Source of the DNA: an uncultured bacterium
Lineage (GTDB): Bacteria > Vulcanimicrobiota > Xenobia > Xenobiales > Xenobiaceae
Direction: 5' to 3'
Length of the DNA stretch: 63,764 nucleotides
NCBI GenBank assembly: GCA_934636825.1
Contig: CAKUBG010000014.1
Span: 1-63,764, forward strand
Shown: in pieces, positions 48,545-56,616 of the stretch
Layout: each line of letters begins with the position of its first letter
Position numbering within the stretch: position 1 is the first letter of the stretch
Notes under the pieces: model-generated
Database searches by the model: none
What the model was told of the DNA's origin: nothing
Seen by the model: only the letters and a program-made list of their open reading frames with translations
Program-made: the position numbers and the translations under genes

Positions 48545-49925
48545 CAGCTTCTTTCAATGCAAAAGCAATATCATATCTGTTAGTCGGTTCGTAAACAGGC
48601 TCATCTTGTTCACCAAGCATAATGTCTCGATAGTAGAAATCACGTAAATTATTATTGGTTTTTAGATTTTTTAAGCGAATATAACGTTTTTCAGGATTCG
48701 TAGTTGTAAAAGCAATAAAGCCACGATCTAAAGTTTCTAAAGGGCGCAAATTATGAGAAGTAAAAATAAGTTGCCCTTTACCTTTATCAGCAATAATACT
48801 TAAAAGCTCACCTAAAAGGTACTCAAAAATGCCCGCATCAAGCTCATCGATAGCAACCGTTATTGAAGGTTTATTATATACACCAATAAGTAAATTAAGC
48901 ACTGAAATAATTTTTTTTATACCTTCAGATTCATATTGCAAAGGAATAGATTTACTGTTTTTCAGTGACATGAGTTGAACACAACAAACTTGGACACCAT
49001 CTTTTTGTATCTGATTTCCAAGCTCTTTAATTTCTATTTTTAATCCAGGAACAATTTCTTGCAAGACAATATTCATAGAAGATATAACCTTGTGAACAAT
49101 ACTCATAGCTTGCTCAGGTATGAAAGAAACGCCATTTAATTGAACTAACAAATTACCAGTGGCAACTTGGCCTTTTTCTTCGTAAGAAAAAGAAATAGGT
49201 AACGCGTTAATGGAAATTAAACCACTATTTCTGGTGTCAATAACAAACAGTTCATAATTTCCGTAGTAAATTAAAGCGTTATACATATCAAGATAGCCTT
49301 GATCTTGACATTGTTCACGGATCTTAGTTACAAGCTCTCTAGAAAAAATAAAAGAACGAGAAGTGGCTGCAGCTATTTTTTTAGTTACCAAAAGATCAGT
49401 TTGAGCCTCTTCTCTACCGATAAGAAGTTTAAATTTAGCAATCGGAATAAACGCTTTTTCAGTTCTTGTATCAATCCAAGAAGATAATTTTTTCTTTTGT
49501 TCACCAACTGTAGAAGATACAGACAAAGTTTCATCAAACACAGTAACCTTGTGTTTATAAACTTGCTCCATATTAGATACGTTTTCGTCAATATCTTTAC
49601 GGATGCTAAATTCATAAAGAACGGCATATTCTCTAGTTTTTTCCGCATCGCATACAATTTTAAACTTGAAACGAAATGAAGCTGCACTAGAGTCTACGTT
49701 AACGCATTCAGCAAAACTAGAGGGAACAGGCTGCCCCGTAAGCAAACATTTTAATAGAGCAATAGCCTCAATAAGAGCAGTTTTTCCGGAACCGTTTTGA
49801 CCATATAATCCTAAAATACTGGAGTTATATTTCTTTCTGGTATTATCAAAATCTAAAAATCCGTGCTTAACATTCTTAAAATTAAAAATTTCAACACTAT
49901 CAAGACGAACAGCACAGCCCCTCAT
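48525..49925 (-). CDS. AAA (AAA_15/21-like) ATPase of a two-gene defence pair
   Basis: 466 aa. Walker A is LYGQNGSGKTALIEA near the N-terminus, the ABC-like signature is degenerate (YESEGIKKIIS), Walker B is VAIDELDAGIFEYLL and the switch His is in FTSHNLRPLETL. This is the SMC-like ATPase type found in AbiL, RloA, PARIS and OLD systems. The ATG at 49925 (AGGAG 11 nt upstream) gives the canonical start RLDSVEIFNFKNVKHGFL. Followed with a 20-bp overlap by the TOPRIM gene. Confidence 0.8.
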   Translation of the reverse strand: MRGCAVRLDSVEIFNFKNVKHGFLDFDNTRKKYNSSILGLYGQNGSGKTALIEAIALLKCLLTGQPVPSSFAECVNVDSSAASFRFKFKIVCDAEKTREYAVLYEFSIRKDIDENVSNMEQVYKHKVTVFDETLSVSSTVGEQKKKLSSWIDTRTEKAFIPIAKFKLLIGREEAQTDLLVTKKIAAATSRSFIFSRELVTKIREQCQDQGYLDMYNALIYYGNYELFVIDTRNSGLISINALPISFSYEEKGQVATGNLLVQLNGVSFIPEQAMSIVHKVISSMNIVLQEIVPGLKIEIKELGNQIQKDGVQVCCVQLMSLKNSKSIPLQYESEGIKKIISVLNLLIGVYNKPSITVAIDELDAGIFEYLLGELLSIIADKGKGQLIFTSHNLRPLETLDRGFIAFTTTNPEKRYIRLKNLKTNNNLRDFYYRDIMLGEQDEPVYEPTNRYDIAFALKEAGDSIGA

Positions 49926-49974
49926 TAGATTATACGCTCCTAAATATGACAATGCCCTATAATGAAAGGTGTCA

Positions 49975-50015
49975 TAGACTATTTATTAAGTCTAATAATG
50001 ATACAAAATGTATCA
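49975..50015. promoter_or_regulatory. Operator-like palindromes upstream of the AAA/TOPRIM pair
   Basis: TGATACA-AAA-TGTATCA (49999-50015) is a perfect 7-bp-arm palindrome. Next to it TAGACT/AGTCTA (within 49975-49995) forms a second inverted repeat. They lie 50-90 bp before the AAA start. The regulator is unknown. Confidence 0.45.
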
Positions 50016-50049
50016 AAAATCCTTTTTGTCAATAGTTTTTTAACTAGCC

Positions 50050-50076
50050 TTATAGTTCTTTCAAAATGTCGATAAA
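50050..50076. other. Left attachment site (att) of the integrated element
   Basis: 27-bp direct repeat with 56617-56643, 25 identical bases. In minus-strand frame it reads FIDILKEL-stop, the same eight-residue end as the type III restriction gene. It marks the element border nearest the integrase. Confidence 0.82.
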
Positions 50077-50140
50077 AATCAATTTAAGCGCCTAAAAGTC
50101 CGAAAAAACCGCAAAAAGAAAGTTTTCCACATTTTAACCG

Positions 50141-50160
50141 TGCGCAAATTTTGCGCAAAT
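50141..50160. repeat. Paired TGCGCAAAT sites, left
   Basis: Two copies of TGCGCAAAT (50141-50149 and 50152-50160), spaced exactly 11 bp, about one helical turn. The same palindrome TTTGCGCAAA recurs at 51916-51925, 51927-51936, 56471-56480 and 56514-56523 in the element. Confidence 0.7.
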
Positions 50161-50202
50161 ATCGAGCGGAAATTTAAAAGCCTAGGCAGTAGACAAAAGA
50201 AA

Positions 50203-50254
50203 AGCCCTGCCGTATCTTAACAGTGTGGTCAGCACGAAAAGAAAGGACAGGGCT
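50203..50254 (+). promoter_or_regulatory. Hairpin that may hide the integrase ribosome site
   Basis: AGCCCTG (50203-50209) can pair with CAGGGCT (50248-50254), which covers the purine-rich ribosome site of the TTG start at 50262. It may act as a translational switch; a weak T tract follows. Confidence 0.4.
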
Positions 50255-50261
50255 AAACTTT

Positions 50262-51542
50262 TTGGCAATAAAAGGAAACATTAGACGACGGGGGCCTAAT
50301 ACCTTTCAAGTAAGGATTTATTTAGGAATTGATAGCGACGGAAAAAGGCGTTCGCACTGCAAAACCATACACGGGACAGAGCTGTCCGCCAAAAAATATG
50401 CCAAGGAGTACATAAAAAAACTCAATGCGGAAGATCCTTACCTTGGCAGTAATTTGTTGCTTTCTGATTTTGTCGATTCGCAGAACGAAAGGGATCGGGC
50501 AAGATTAGCCGCTCAGACTTTAGTTCATAAACATGGGATCCTTGAAAGGATTAAGCTTTTTTTTAAAGGCATTGCCCTAAAAGGCATTACTCCTTTAATG
50601 GTTGAGAAATTCGCTTTTGCTCTTGAGTCGAGAGGGTTAGCACCCTTAACTATTAGAGGCTATTTTTCGATCCTTTCCAGTTTGTTTTCAAAAGCTAAAA
50701 AATTAAAGCTAATAAAAGACAATCCGTGTGAAGGGATCGAGCTTCCTAAACAAAGTAGGAAAAATAAAACTATTCCTTTGAGCAGTGAAGAAGGCAGCCG
50801 CTTTTTAAAAGCTTGCGACAACGTCAAAGGAGGAGAAGTCTTAAAAATGGCCCTTCTAACAGGAATGCGACCTGGCGAACTTTTGGGGCTCACATGGGCC
50901 GATATCGATTTTAATAAAGGAACAGTACAAATTACAAAAGCCGCTAAGCACACAAAAGAGAAAGGCGCTTTTTTAGACGAACCCAAAACGACCAGCGCTC
51001 GCAGGTGGATCTACATAGATATACCTTTGATAGAAATGTTAAAACGGATGAAAAAGAGCTCTTTTTCAATTTTCGTATTCCCCAATAGGAAAGGCCAATT
51101 AAACTATCCCAGCAAATTAAAATACCTTTTTAAGAAGGTTCTAAAAATCGCTAAGATCGATCGCTACTTCAGACTTTATGATCTAAGGCACTCGCACGCG
51201 TCCTTGCTATTGGAAAAAGGGATCCCGATCCAAGCTATTTCTGCCAGATTAGGGCACGCTTCAATAAATACGACATTGTCATATTATGTACACGCAAGAC
51301 CAGAGCAAGGGCGGGCGGCAGCAAATATTTTAACGGATCTTTTTGCTGATACCTATACATGGCGCCCGAATATAGAAAATGGCTCTATCCCCACAAAATC
51401 GGACTTTTTACCTATGAACGATACGGCAGAGAAAACGAATAAAAGCAGGCCTATTTTTTCAGAGGGATCCGCTTTTATTCCAATTTTGAGCGGGAATGAT
51501 TGGCAAAATTCAGAACAAAGCAAGCTAAAAATCCCAATTTAA
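50262..51542 (+). CDS. int: Tyrosine-recombinase integrase of the 6.6-kb element
   Basis: 426 aa from the TTG at 50262; the frame opens with a GTG 13 codons earlier, at 50223. An N-terminal arm-binding region (RRRGPNTFQVRIYLG) leads to a SAM-like core-binding domain and the catalytic domain. Numbering from the GTG, the active residues are R216 (TGMRPGEL), R322 (LRHSHAS), H345 (RLGHAS) and Y355 (YYVHA). The first His of the H-x-x-R box is a Tyr (YDLRH). It points inward from the left att site 186 bp away, as usual for integrative elements. Confidence 0.92.
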   Translation: MAIKGNIRRRGPNTFQVRIYLGIDSDGKRRSHCKTIHGTELSAKKYAKEYIKKLNAEDPYLGSNLLLSDFVDSQNERDRARLAAQTLVHKHGILERIKLFFKGIALKGITPLMVEKFAFALESRGLAPLTIRGYFSILSSLFSKAKKLKLIKDNPCEGIELPKQSRKNKTIPLSSEEGSRFLKACDNVKGGEVLKMALLTGMRPGELLGLTWADIDFNKGTVQITKAAKHTKEKGAFLDEPKTTSARRWIYIDIPLIEMLKRMKKSSFSIFVFPNRKGQLNYPSKLKYLFKKVLKIAKIDRYFRLYDLRHSHASLLLEKGIPIQAISARLGHASINTTLSYYVHARPEQGRAAANILTDLFADTYTWRPNIENGSIPTKSDFLPMNDTAEKTNKSRPIFSEGSAFIPILSGNDWQNSEQSKLKIPI

Positions 51543-51600
51543 CGGACTTCCTGCCTTGTGAAAAAAAACGGATCCCTGCGGTTTTTTGTTCAAATTTGAG

Positions 51601-51810
51601 CCCTTGGCTAGCTTGCTTTCCTTAGCTCTGCGGACGTCTCTGCCTGCGGATGAAGAGCAATAGGCTACCCCTGGCAACTGCTTTGCCCTTATGCTCTGCC
51701 CTTGGCTAGCTTGCCTAGCCTTAGCTCCTGCGGACTGCTCTGCGCACGGATGAAGGCTCAATAGGCTACCCTGGCAACTGCTTTGCCCTTATGCCGGCCC
51801 CTTGGCTAGG
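51601..51810. repeat. Tandem repeat, period 98-100 bp
   Basis: Unit starts CCCTTGGCTAGCTTGC and ends near CTTTGCCCTTATG; copies at 51601, 51699 and a stub at 51799. Partial copies recur at 52254-52368 and 55488-55553. Each holds CTCTGC and GGATGAAG motifs, of which the latter also appears inside nearby coding sequence. Confidence 0.75.
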
Positions 51811-52227
51811 TATTGATTTTACTATTTTCTGACCTGTAAAAAATGGAAATGCTTGTAGGCACGTTTTGAGAGAACGGGCCTATTTTTTTTGTTTTTTTGT
51901 GTTTTCGTTTTTAAATTTGCGCAAAATTTGCGCAAAAGCCAAAAAGCGAATACGGAAAAGCCCTATTTGTCGGCATTCTTGAAAAATTGTTATAATTCTA
52001 TAAAAATTATAATAAATTTTTTGGCCAAAAATTGCCCTCCCCAAAAGCCCAAAAACACGGCTTTTTTAATTTTTGGCCAGGGGCAGAGCAAAAGGGAATT
52101 TTTAACCAATTTATGCTTTTTCAAGTTTTGCGAGAAAATAGGGTGCTTTCGAGAATTTTCGAAAATAGGCAAAAACGTCAAAAATTCAATACCTAGGCAA
52201 CATAGCTAAAATCAACGCCTAAACAAC

Positions 52228-52568
52228 ATAGCGCAGGGCGTTCTGTTTTAATTTGCTGACGTCTCTGCCGTTCTCTGCGTGCGGATGAAGAGCAGTAGGC
52301 TACCCTGGCAACTGCTTTGCCTTTACGTTCTGCCCTTGGCTAGCTTGCTTTCCTTAGCTATGCCGGCCTAATACTGTTCAATGTGTAAAATATCACTACC
52401 CGGGCCCTAATCATGCCTATACGTGCGAATACGTGGCCTCTACGTTGATTTTTATAGGCTAGTTTGAAAGTTAAAAAACAAAAGAGCATAACCAGAGCGG
52501 CAGCCTCTCTCTGTTGCCTGCGGACTGCTCTGCGCTTTTGTGTTTTTGCTCTTCATCAGCACGAAAAC
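52228..52568. repeat. Duplicated block, copy A
   Basis: Imperfect direct copy of 55459-55768. It begins with a relic of the Mor-like gene's end (GCGCAGGGC, CTGTTTTAATTT), continues with part of the 98-bp unit, and ends in a region with ACTACCCGGGCCCTAATC and TGCTCTTCATC. Confidence 0.7.
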
Positions 52569-52643
52569 ACAAAAAAACGCCTTTCACTCTGAACAGTGAA
52601 AAAGCGCTTTTAACTGCTATTAAATCCCTGTTATAAGGCGATT

Positions 52644-53000
52644 TTAACTGTTAATAGCCTTTATTTTATTAGAAATTTCTATCAAGTCGGAAGTAGTGAG
52701 CTTTTTTAAGTTCTGTACCTTCTCCAATTTCAGCATAAGAACAGGGCGAGCAGCGTTCCATACGTCTGGAGACACTCTAGCTTTCAAATATGCCAGCCCT
52801 GTTTCAATGTTCAAAAACAAACTAGCTATCAAAGAGAAACGCTCTGCCCTCAGTTCTTCTTCTTCTTCGTCTCTGCCCGGATGAAGTAACAAGGTAAGCA
52901 GTGAAAAAGAATTGCAAAGCAGATCCTCTATTTCCGGATTTTGCGTATCCCAATATTTAAAATATTTTGCCCTTATATCGTCCGCTCTTAATTCGTCCAT
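52644..53000 (-). CDS. Small element protein of unknown function
   Basis: 118 aa, acidic and helical, with no recognised domain. Preceded by AAAGGAG 8 nt upstream and separated by three bases from the helicase-like gene, so it is the last gene of a three-gene operon (HTH, helicase-like, this). It contains the CTCTGCCCGGATGAAG motif that also occurs in the non-coding repeats. Confidence 0.6.
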   Translation of the reverse strand: MDELRADDIRAKYFKYWDTQNPEIEDLLCNSFSLLTLLLHPGRDEEEEELRAERFSLIASLFLNIETGLAYLKARVSPDVWNAARPVLMLKLEKVQNLKKLTTSDLIEISNKIKAINS

Positions 53001-53003
53001 TTT

Positions 53004-54515
53004 TTACGCTCCTTTCTTAGTTCCTAATACCCTGGCAATATAGGCCAGTTGTAGGGAGTCGTCAGTTTTCGGTTTAATTCTGGTTATTAAACTGCTAAAA
53101 TAACGCCCGTATTTATCGGCTCTAATGCCTCCGCCTAAGGCTTTTCTGACAATATTACCAAGGGTCAAAATGCTAATCAGTTCGTCATCTGTTTGCTCTT
53201 CTGTATAAGCTCTCTTTAGGCGCATAAGAAAGGAGCTCACGTCTCTTGCCAGATTGTCGGCAGTTTCTTCTGACCATATGAAGCCGGGCGGAACGCTTTC
53301 AATGGCGGCAGCAGTCCTTCTTAGTCCTTCGGTTATGCGCTTTGCCGTCTCCAGAGGATAGCGCAAAAGGCAGTTTGTACAGAAGTAACACGGGCCCGCT
53401 TCTCCACCAATTGCCGCCTTAAGGCAGCCCGTAAAAAAGCCACGGGCGGAAGTATTATTTTGAGTTTCAAGCAAAGAGTACAAAGCAAAGCGCTTGCTTT
53501 TGAGCATTGCGATCTTACGAATGGCTGCCGCCCTATTTATGGCTTTTCCTACCACGTCGAAAGCGTGATCGAAGCAGAGGCCGGGTATTCTTTCCAGAAT
53601 CGGCGTGCTGATACAGTAGGCAGGTGGGCTCCTTATTAGCTTTTCTAGCTTTCTTTGCCGCTCTTCCATCCCCGACCAAAAGAAGACGGGAGCCTGCTTC
53701 TCTGTTAAAAAGCCGACCTTTGAAACTTTTTTCAGTATAGGGAAAACTTTTTCGGTACTCACAAACAGGATAGCCCGCTTGCAAAGCTCTTTATCTATGT
53801 TTAGAAGCCTTCTAACGTCCGAAGTTATCGACTTTGCCGCGTCCTCAAAATTGAAGAATGGCTGATACCTTACGAACACGTTTTCCGGGATCCGTGCTTT
53901 ATAGTCTAGCAAAGGTATTTCCTTAAATTCGTTTCTTACTAGATAGGCCCCAACAATTGATCCGGGCGTTATGCCACTGCCAAGGACAATTTTATAAGGA
54001 GCTGACAAGGCGAAGAACTTAGGAACGATACACGCAAGTAAAGGCCTAAACTTTAGCCATTCTGCCGCCAATTGGGCTTCTTCCAAAACGACTAGGCTAA
54101 ACTTATCAAGTTCTGCCCGGGCCATTCTGTCGAATTTTTCAGCCGTGATAAAAGTAAACTTCTTCACCGCTTCCGCTTTGTTCGATACGCCTAAATTTAA
54201 CGCACGGCAGCTCCTTAAGGCTTCATATACGCAGGCCTCCGTGGGGAGGATGAAGAGCGCCCGGCCTTTCACCATGTAGGCAGTAATTTTGGCAAAGGTG
54301 CTTTTCCCGGCCTTCGGTGCCCAATTTAGATAAACTTTATGGCTTTTGAAGAACTCTGCCAGTCCGTTCTTTTGGTCTTCGGTAGGCTGAAGCTTGAAAC
54401 GCTCTGCTGCCGCTTGTAGTTTCTTCGCATTGAAGCCAAGGGCAGAAGTAGACTGCTCTGCGGACGTCTCTGCGCTTTCTTCGCTATATAAGGCCTTAAT
54501 AAGCTCTGCCATCAT
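53004..54515 (-). CDS. Degenerate SF2 helicase-like protein with a cysteine cluster
   Basis: 503 aa. Residues 66-73 APKAGKST resemble a Walker A lacking its first Gly; LEEAQ (144-148) stands in for DExH; FVSTEK and ISTPILERIPGL resemble motifs IV and V; the arginine-finger motif VI is not canonical. C364, C376, C379 and C382 form a C-x11-C-x2-C-x2-C cluster, which could bind zinc or an Fe-S centre. No nuclease motif is seen. Likely a replication or DNA-handling protein of the element; the exact role is unknown. The ribosome site lies in a GGAGG/CCTCC hairpin at 54517-54529, and the start overlaps the HTH gene by 4 bp. Confidence 0.6.
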   Translation of the reverse strand: MMAELIKALYSEESAETSAEQSTSALGFNAKKLQAAAERFKLQPTEDQKNGLAEFFKSHKVYLNWAPKAGKSTFAKITAYMVKGRALFILPTEACVYEALRSCRALNLGVSNKAEAVKKFTFITAEKFDRMARAELDKFSLVVLEEAQLAAEWLKFRPLLACIVPKFFALSAPYKIVLGSGITPGSIVGAYLVRNEFKEIPLLDYKARIPENVFVRYQPFFNFEDAAKSITSDVRRLLNIDKELCKRAILFVSTEKVFPILKKVSKVGFLTEKQAPVFFWSGMEERQRKLEKLIRSPPAYCISTPILERIPGLCFDHAFDVVGKAINRAAAIRKIAMLKSKRFALYSLLETQNNTSARGFFTGCLKAAIGGEAGPCYFCTNCLLRYPLETAKRITEGLRRTAAAIESVPPGFIWSEETADNLARDVSSFLMRLKRAYTEEQTDDELISILTLGNIVRKALGGGIRADKYGRYFSSLITRIKPKTDDSLQLAYIARVLGTKKGA

Positions 54516-54862
54516 TGGAGGAGACCTCCCAAGGCGCTTTTTCTGATAAAAAAACGCCTGCCGTTCTCGCTTCTGATAACGCTTCCGTTCGGAAGAGTGC
54601 CACGACTGATCCGGCCATATAGGGCCTGCGCAGAAATGCCTAAGGCCTCCGCCGCCTCCCTAGTGCTTAGGAGCTGATCGCCTTCGGTCAATTGAAGCCG
54701 GGCAGCAATAGCGGGCAGGGCTTGAATGATCAGATCCAAGCTATCGAGGATCTGGCTTGTGCTGATCGTGCCGTCCTCTACGTCTCTTCTAAGCTTTTCC
54801 AGGGCTTCTATAGCATTTTGCCCACGTTGCAAGACTTTTGCCTTTTTGTTAAAATCGGGCAT
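54512..54862 (-). CDS. Excisionase-type (HTH_17/MerR-like) DNA-binding protein
   Basis: About 116 aa from the ATG at 54862 (AAAGGGGG upstream; the frame extends to 54922). The C-terminal LSTREAAEALGISAQALYGR followed by an Arg-rich tail (ENGRRFFIRKSALGGLL) is a winged HTH as in Xis/AlpA proteins. It may act as a directionality factor or regulator. First gene of the minus-strand operon of the element. Confidence 0.75.
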   Translation of the reverse strand: MPDFNKKAKVLQRGQNAIEALEKLRRDVEDGTISTSQILDSLDLIIQALPAIAARLQLTEGDQLLSTREAAEALGISAQALYGRISRGTLPNGSVIRSENGRRFFIRKSALGGLLQ

Positions 54863-55009
54863 AGGAAAGGTACCCCCTTTCTTTGCCCTCTTGCGTTCCC
54901 GGGTTGATTCGCAAAATAACATAGTAGGAACGCCAGGGGGCTTTTTTTTGGAGTTTTTGAGTTTTTCTAGTTTCTTGTGAGCTTTTATCAGTGGTCAGCT
55001 AAAAATAAA

Positions 55010-55040
55010 AAAAGCTCGCAATTTTGCGAACTTCTCCAAA
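55010..55040 (-). terminator. Intrinsic terminator in the HTH gene leader
   Basis: On the minus strand GTTCGCAA/TTGCGAGC pairs (8 bp with one wobble) and is followed by TTTTTTTATTTTT. It sits about 150 bp upstream of the HTH start, so it either ends a short RNA or attenuates the operon. Confidence 0.55.
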
Positions 55041-55179
55041 CATAAGCGAAAAGGCGAAGGCTGCCGCCCGTCTTCTTTATCGAGACCGGCCCGGCCTTGG
55101 CTTTTTATATAAGGTTGATTCGCTCTTATAAGATACCAACGTCGCGAGAATCAATCAAGAGGGCAGGAGTTGTTTTTCA

Positions 55180-55479
55180 TTGAGTTTAGATCAGAAATAT
55201 TTCAAAGCTGAAGATTTTAACGAAGATCTCAATTTAATTTCCGCGTATTGTGGCTACTCTGCCGCTTGCTTGATAGCAGAATTTTTTGCCGGGTGCTCTT
55301 TATACATTGGTGGCGAAGCTCTAAGAAAAGCCAAGGAGCGGGCCATCATAGCCGGGCATAAGGCAGGCCAGTCTGTAAATAAGCTAGCCTTAGCTTTTGG
55401 CTTTTCTAGCCAATGGGTATCAGAAAAAATTAAACGCATGAAGGCGGAGGCAGCCAAGGCGCAGGGCAGTCTGTTTTAA
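55180..55479 (+). CDS. Mor/C-like transcription activator
   Basis: 99 aa. LIAEFFAGCSLYIGGEALRK, then RAIIAGHKAGQSVNKLALAF and SSQWVSEKIKR, match Mor-family activators known from Mu-like phages. TTG start with GGAG ten bases upstream. It diverges from the minus-strand operon over about 300 bp, a classic switch layout. Its last codons recur at 52231 in the duplicated block. Confidence 0.72.
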   Translation: MSLDQKYFKAEDFNEDLNLISAYCGYSAACLIAEFFAGCSLYIGGEALRKAKERAIIAGHKAGQSVNKLALAFGFSSQWVSEKIKRMKAEAAKAQGSLF

Positions 55480-55768
55480 TTTTAACTGCTGCCGTCTCTG
55501 CATATGGATGAAGAACAAAGCAAGAGCTATAGGCCTTGGCTATGCCGGCCCTTTGGAATTGCTTCAATGTGTAAATACACTACCCGGGCCCTAATCGTGG
55601 CTAGAAATGCAAATACGGGCCCTCTGCGTTGATTTTTATTTATAGGCCAGTTGGCAAGTTAGCAAGTTAAAAAGCAAAATCACCAGAGCGGCAGCTCCCC
55701 CCTGTTTATTGCCTGCGGACGTCTCTGCGCTTTTCTGCGCTTTTGTGTTTTGCTCTTCATCCGCACAA
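55459..55768. repeat. Duplicated block, copy B
   Basis: Imperfect direct copy of 52228-52568. It starts in the last codons of the Mor-like gene. Confidence 0.7.
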
Positions 55769-56616
55769 GTTGCCTGCCGTGCCCGTCCGTTAATAGCGGC
55801 ACGATCTTTTTTTCTGCCGCCGCTGATACCGTTTTGCTTTTGTTGCTACGTTCTGCCTGCGTTCATTTATTGGGTAAAGAGTCTAGCTATAAATCAGCCG
55901 TTAAATATTCGGTGAATTCTTTTCCTTTTCTTGACCCTTCCAAGAAATTAAGGCAAGCAGTCTTGCCTTTGGTTTCGTTTTTACTTTTGGCCTGCGCTTT
56001 GTTCGGTAGTGAGTTGGCATAGTTCAGAGGAAACTTCTTGGCTAATGCTTTTGTCTGTTGTTTTGTAGATAGGTATCAGTAGAAAATGATAATTGAGCGG
56101 CAGGCTTTTTGTTCGAAAAAAATTTTTTTCCAGATTTTGAATCTTTTCTTTTATATTTAAATATATATATTATATAACTATTATAGTGGGGGTTATTGAT
56201 AATAAATTGATAAAAACTTGCTTTTTCCTTGAAAATTCGGCTTTTTTTAGTGCTTTCTAGCCTGTGGAAAAATAACGCCATTTTTTTCCAGATTTTTAAG
56301 GAGTAAACGATCATTTACTAGCCCCAAAAGTGGAAAAATGGCCAGTTATCCACAACCCCAATTTTCTCAAAAAATACCTCTTGATTATCAATAAGCGGCA
56401 GCCAACAGGGCACGAAGTCCGAAGGCACGGGCTTTTCTTCAATTTAGGCCTTTTTTGGCCTTGTCCAAATTTTGCGCAAATGAAAAACGTTTACTAGCCA
56501 TTTAATTTAGGCTTTTGCGCAAATTTTACGAAAGATTAACAAACGACAGAAAAGCCCGAAAAAGCCGGAATTTAGGCCTTTTTGAATGGTAGCATTTTGA
56601 GCGGTTCTTTCGTTTA
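55480..56616. other. 1.1-kb non-coding stretch with a possible replication origin
   Basis: Holds the duplicated block (to 55768), then AT-rich DNA, including ATATATATATTATATAA around 56160-56176. A perfect DnaA box TTATCCACA lies at 56346-56354, with a TTTTCCACA relative on the minus strand at 56263-56271. TTTGCGCAAA sites follow at 56471 and 56514. Short frames (55750-56022, a hydrophobic 90 aa) are not convincing. Confidence 0.5.

Larger units (their letters stand above)
51543..52643. other. 1.1-kb non-coding stretch with nested repeats
   Basis: After int, a weak terminator (51564-51590) is followed by two copies and a stub of a 98-100-bp tandem repeat (51601, 51699, 51799). Next come paired TTTGCGCAAA sites (51916-51936), an AT-rich part with an 11-bp inverted repeat (GGCCAAAAATT at 52022 and 52069), and from 52228 a block repeated at 55459. 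The reading frames here are shadows of repeats. Confidence 0.7.

Noticed and set aside
51601..51810. CRISPR-like array
   Set aside because: The unit is about 98 bp, only two full copies exist, there are no unique spacers, and no cas genes are near.
51889..52209. 106-aa open frame
   Set aside because: AT-rich, Phe/Lys/Asn-biased, spans the TTTGCGCAAA pairs and an inverted repeat, and has no ribosome site.
55750..56022. 90-aa hydrophobic open frame
   Set aside because: It begins inside the duplicated repeat block and lacks a ribosome site; a real small membrane protein cannot be excluded.
56042..56314. 90-aa minus-strand frame
   Set aside because: Lies across the AT-only tract; its composition follows the base content.
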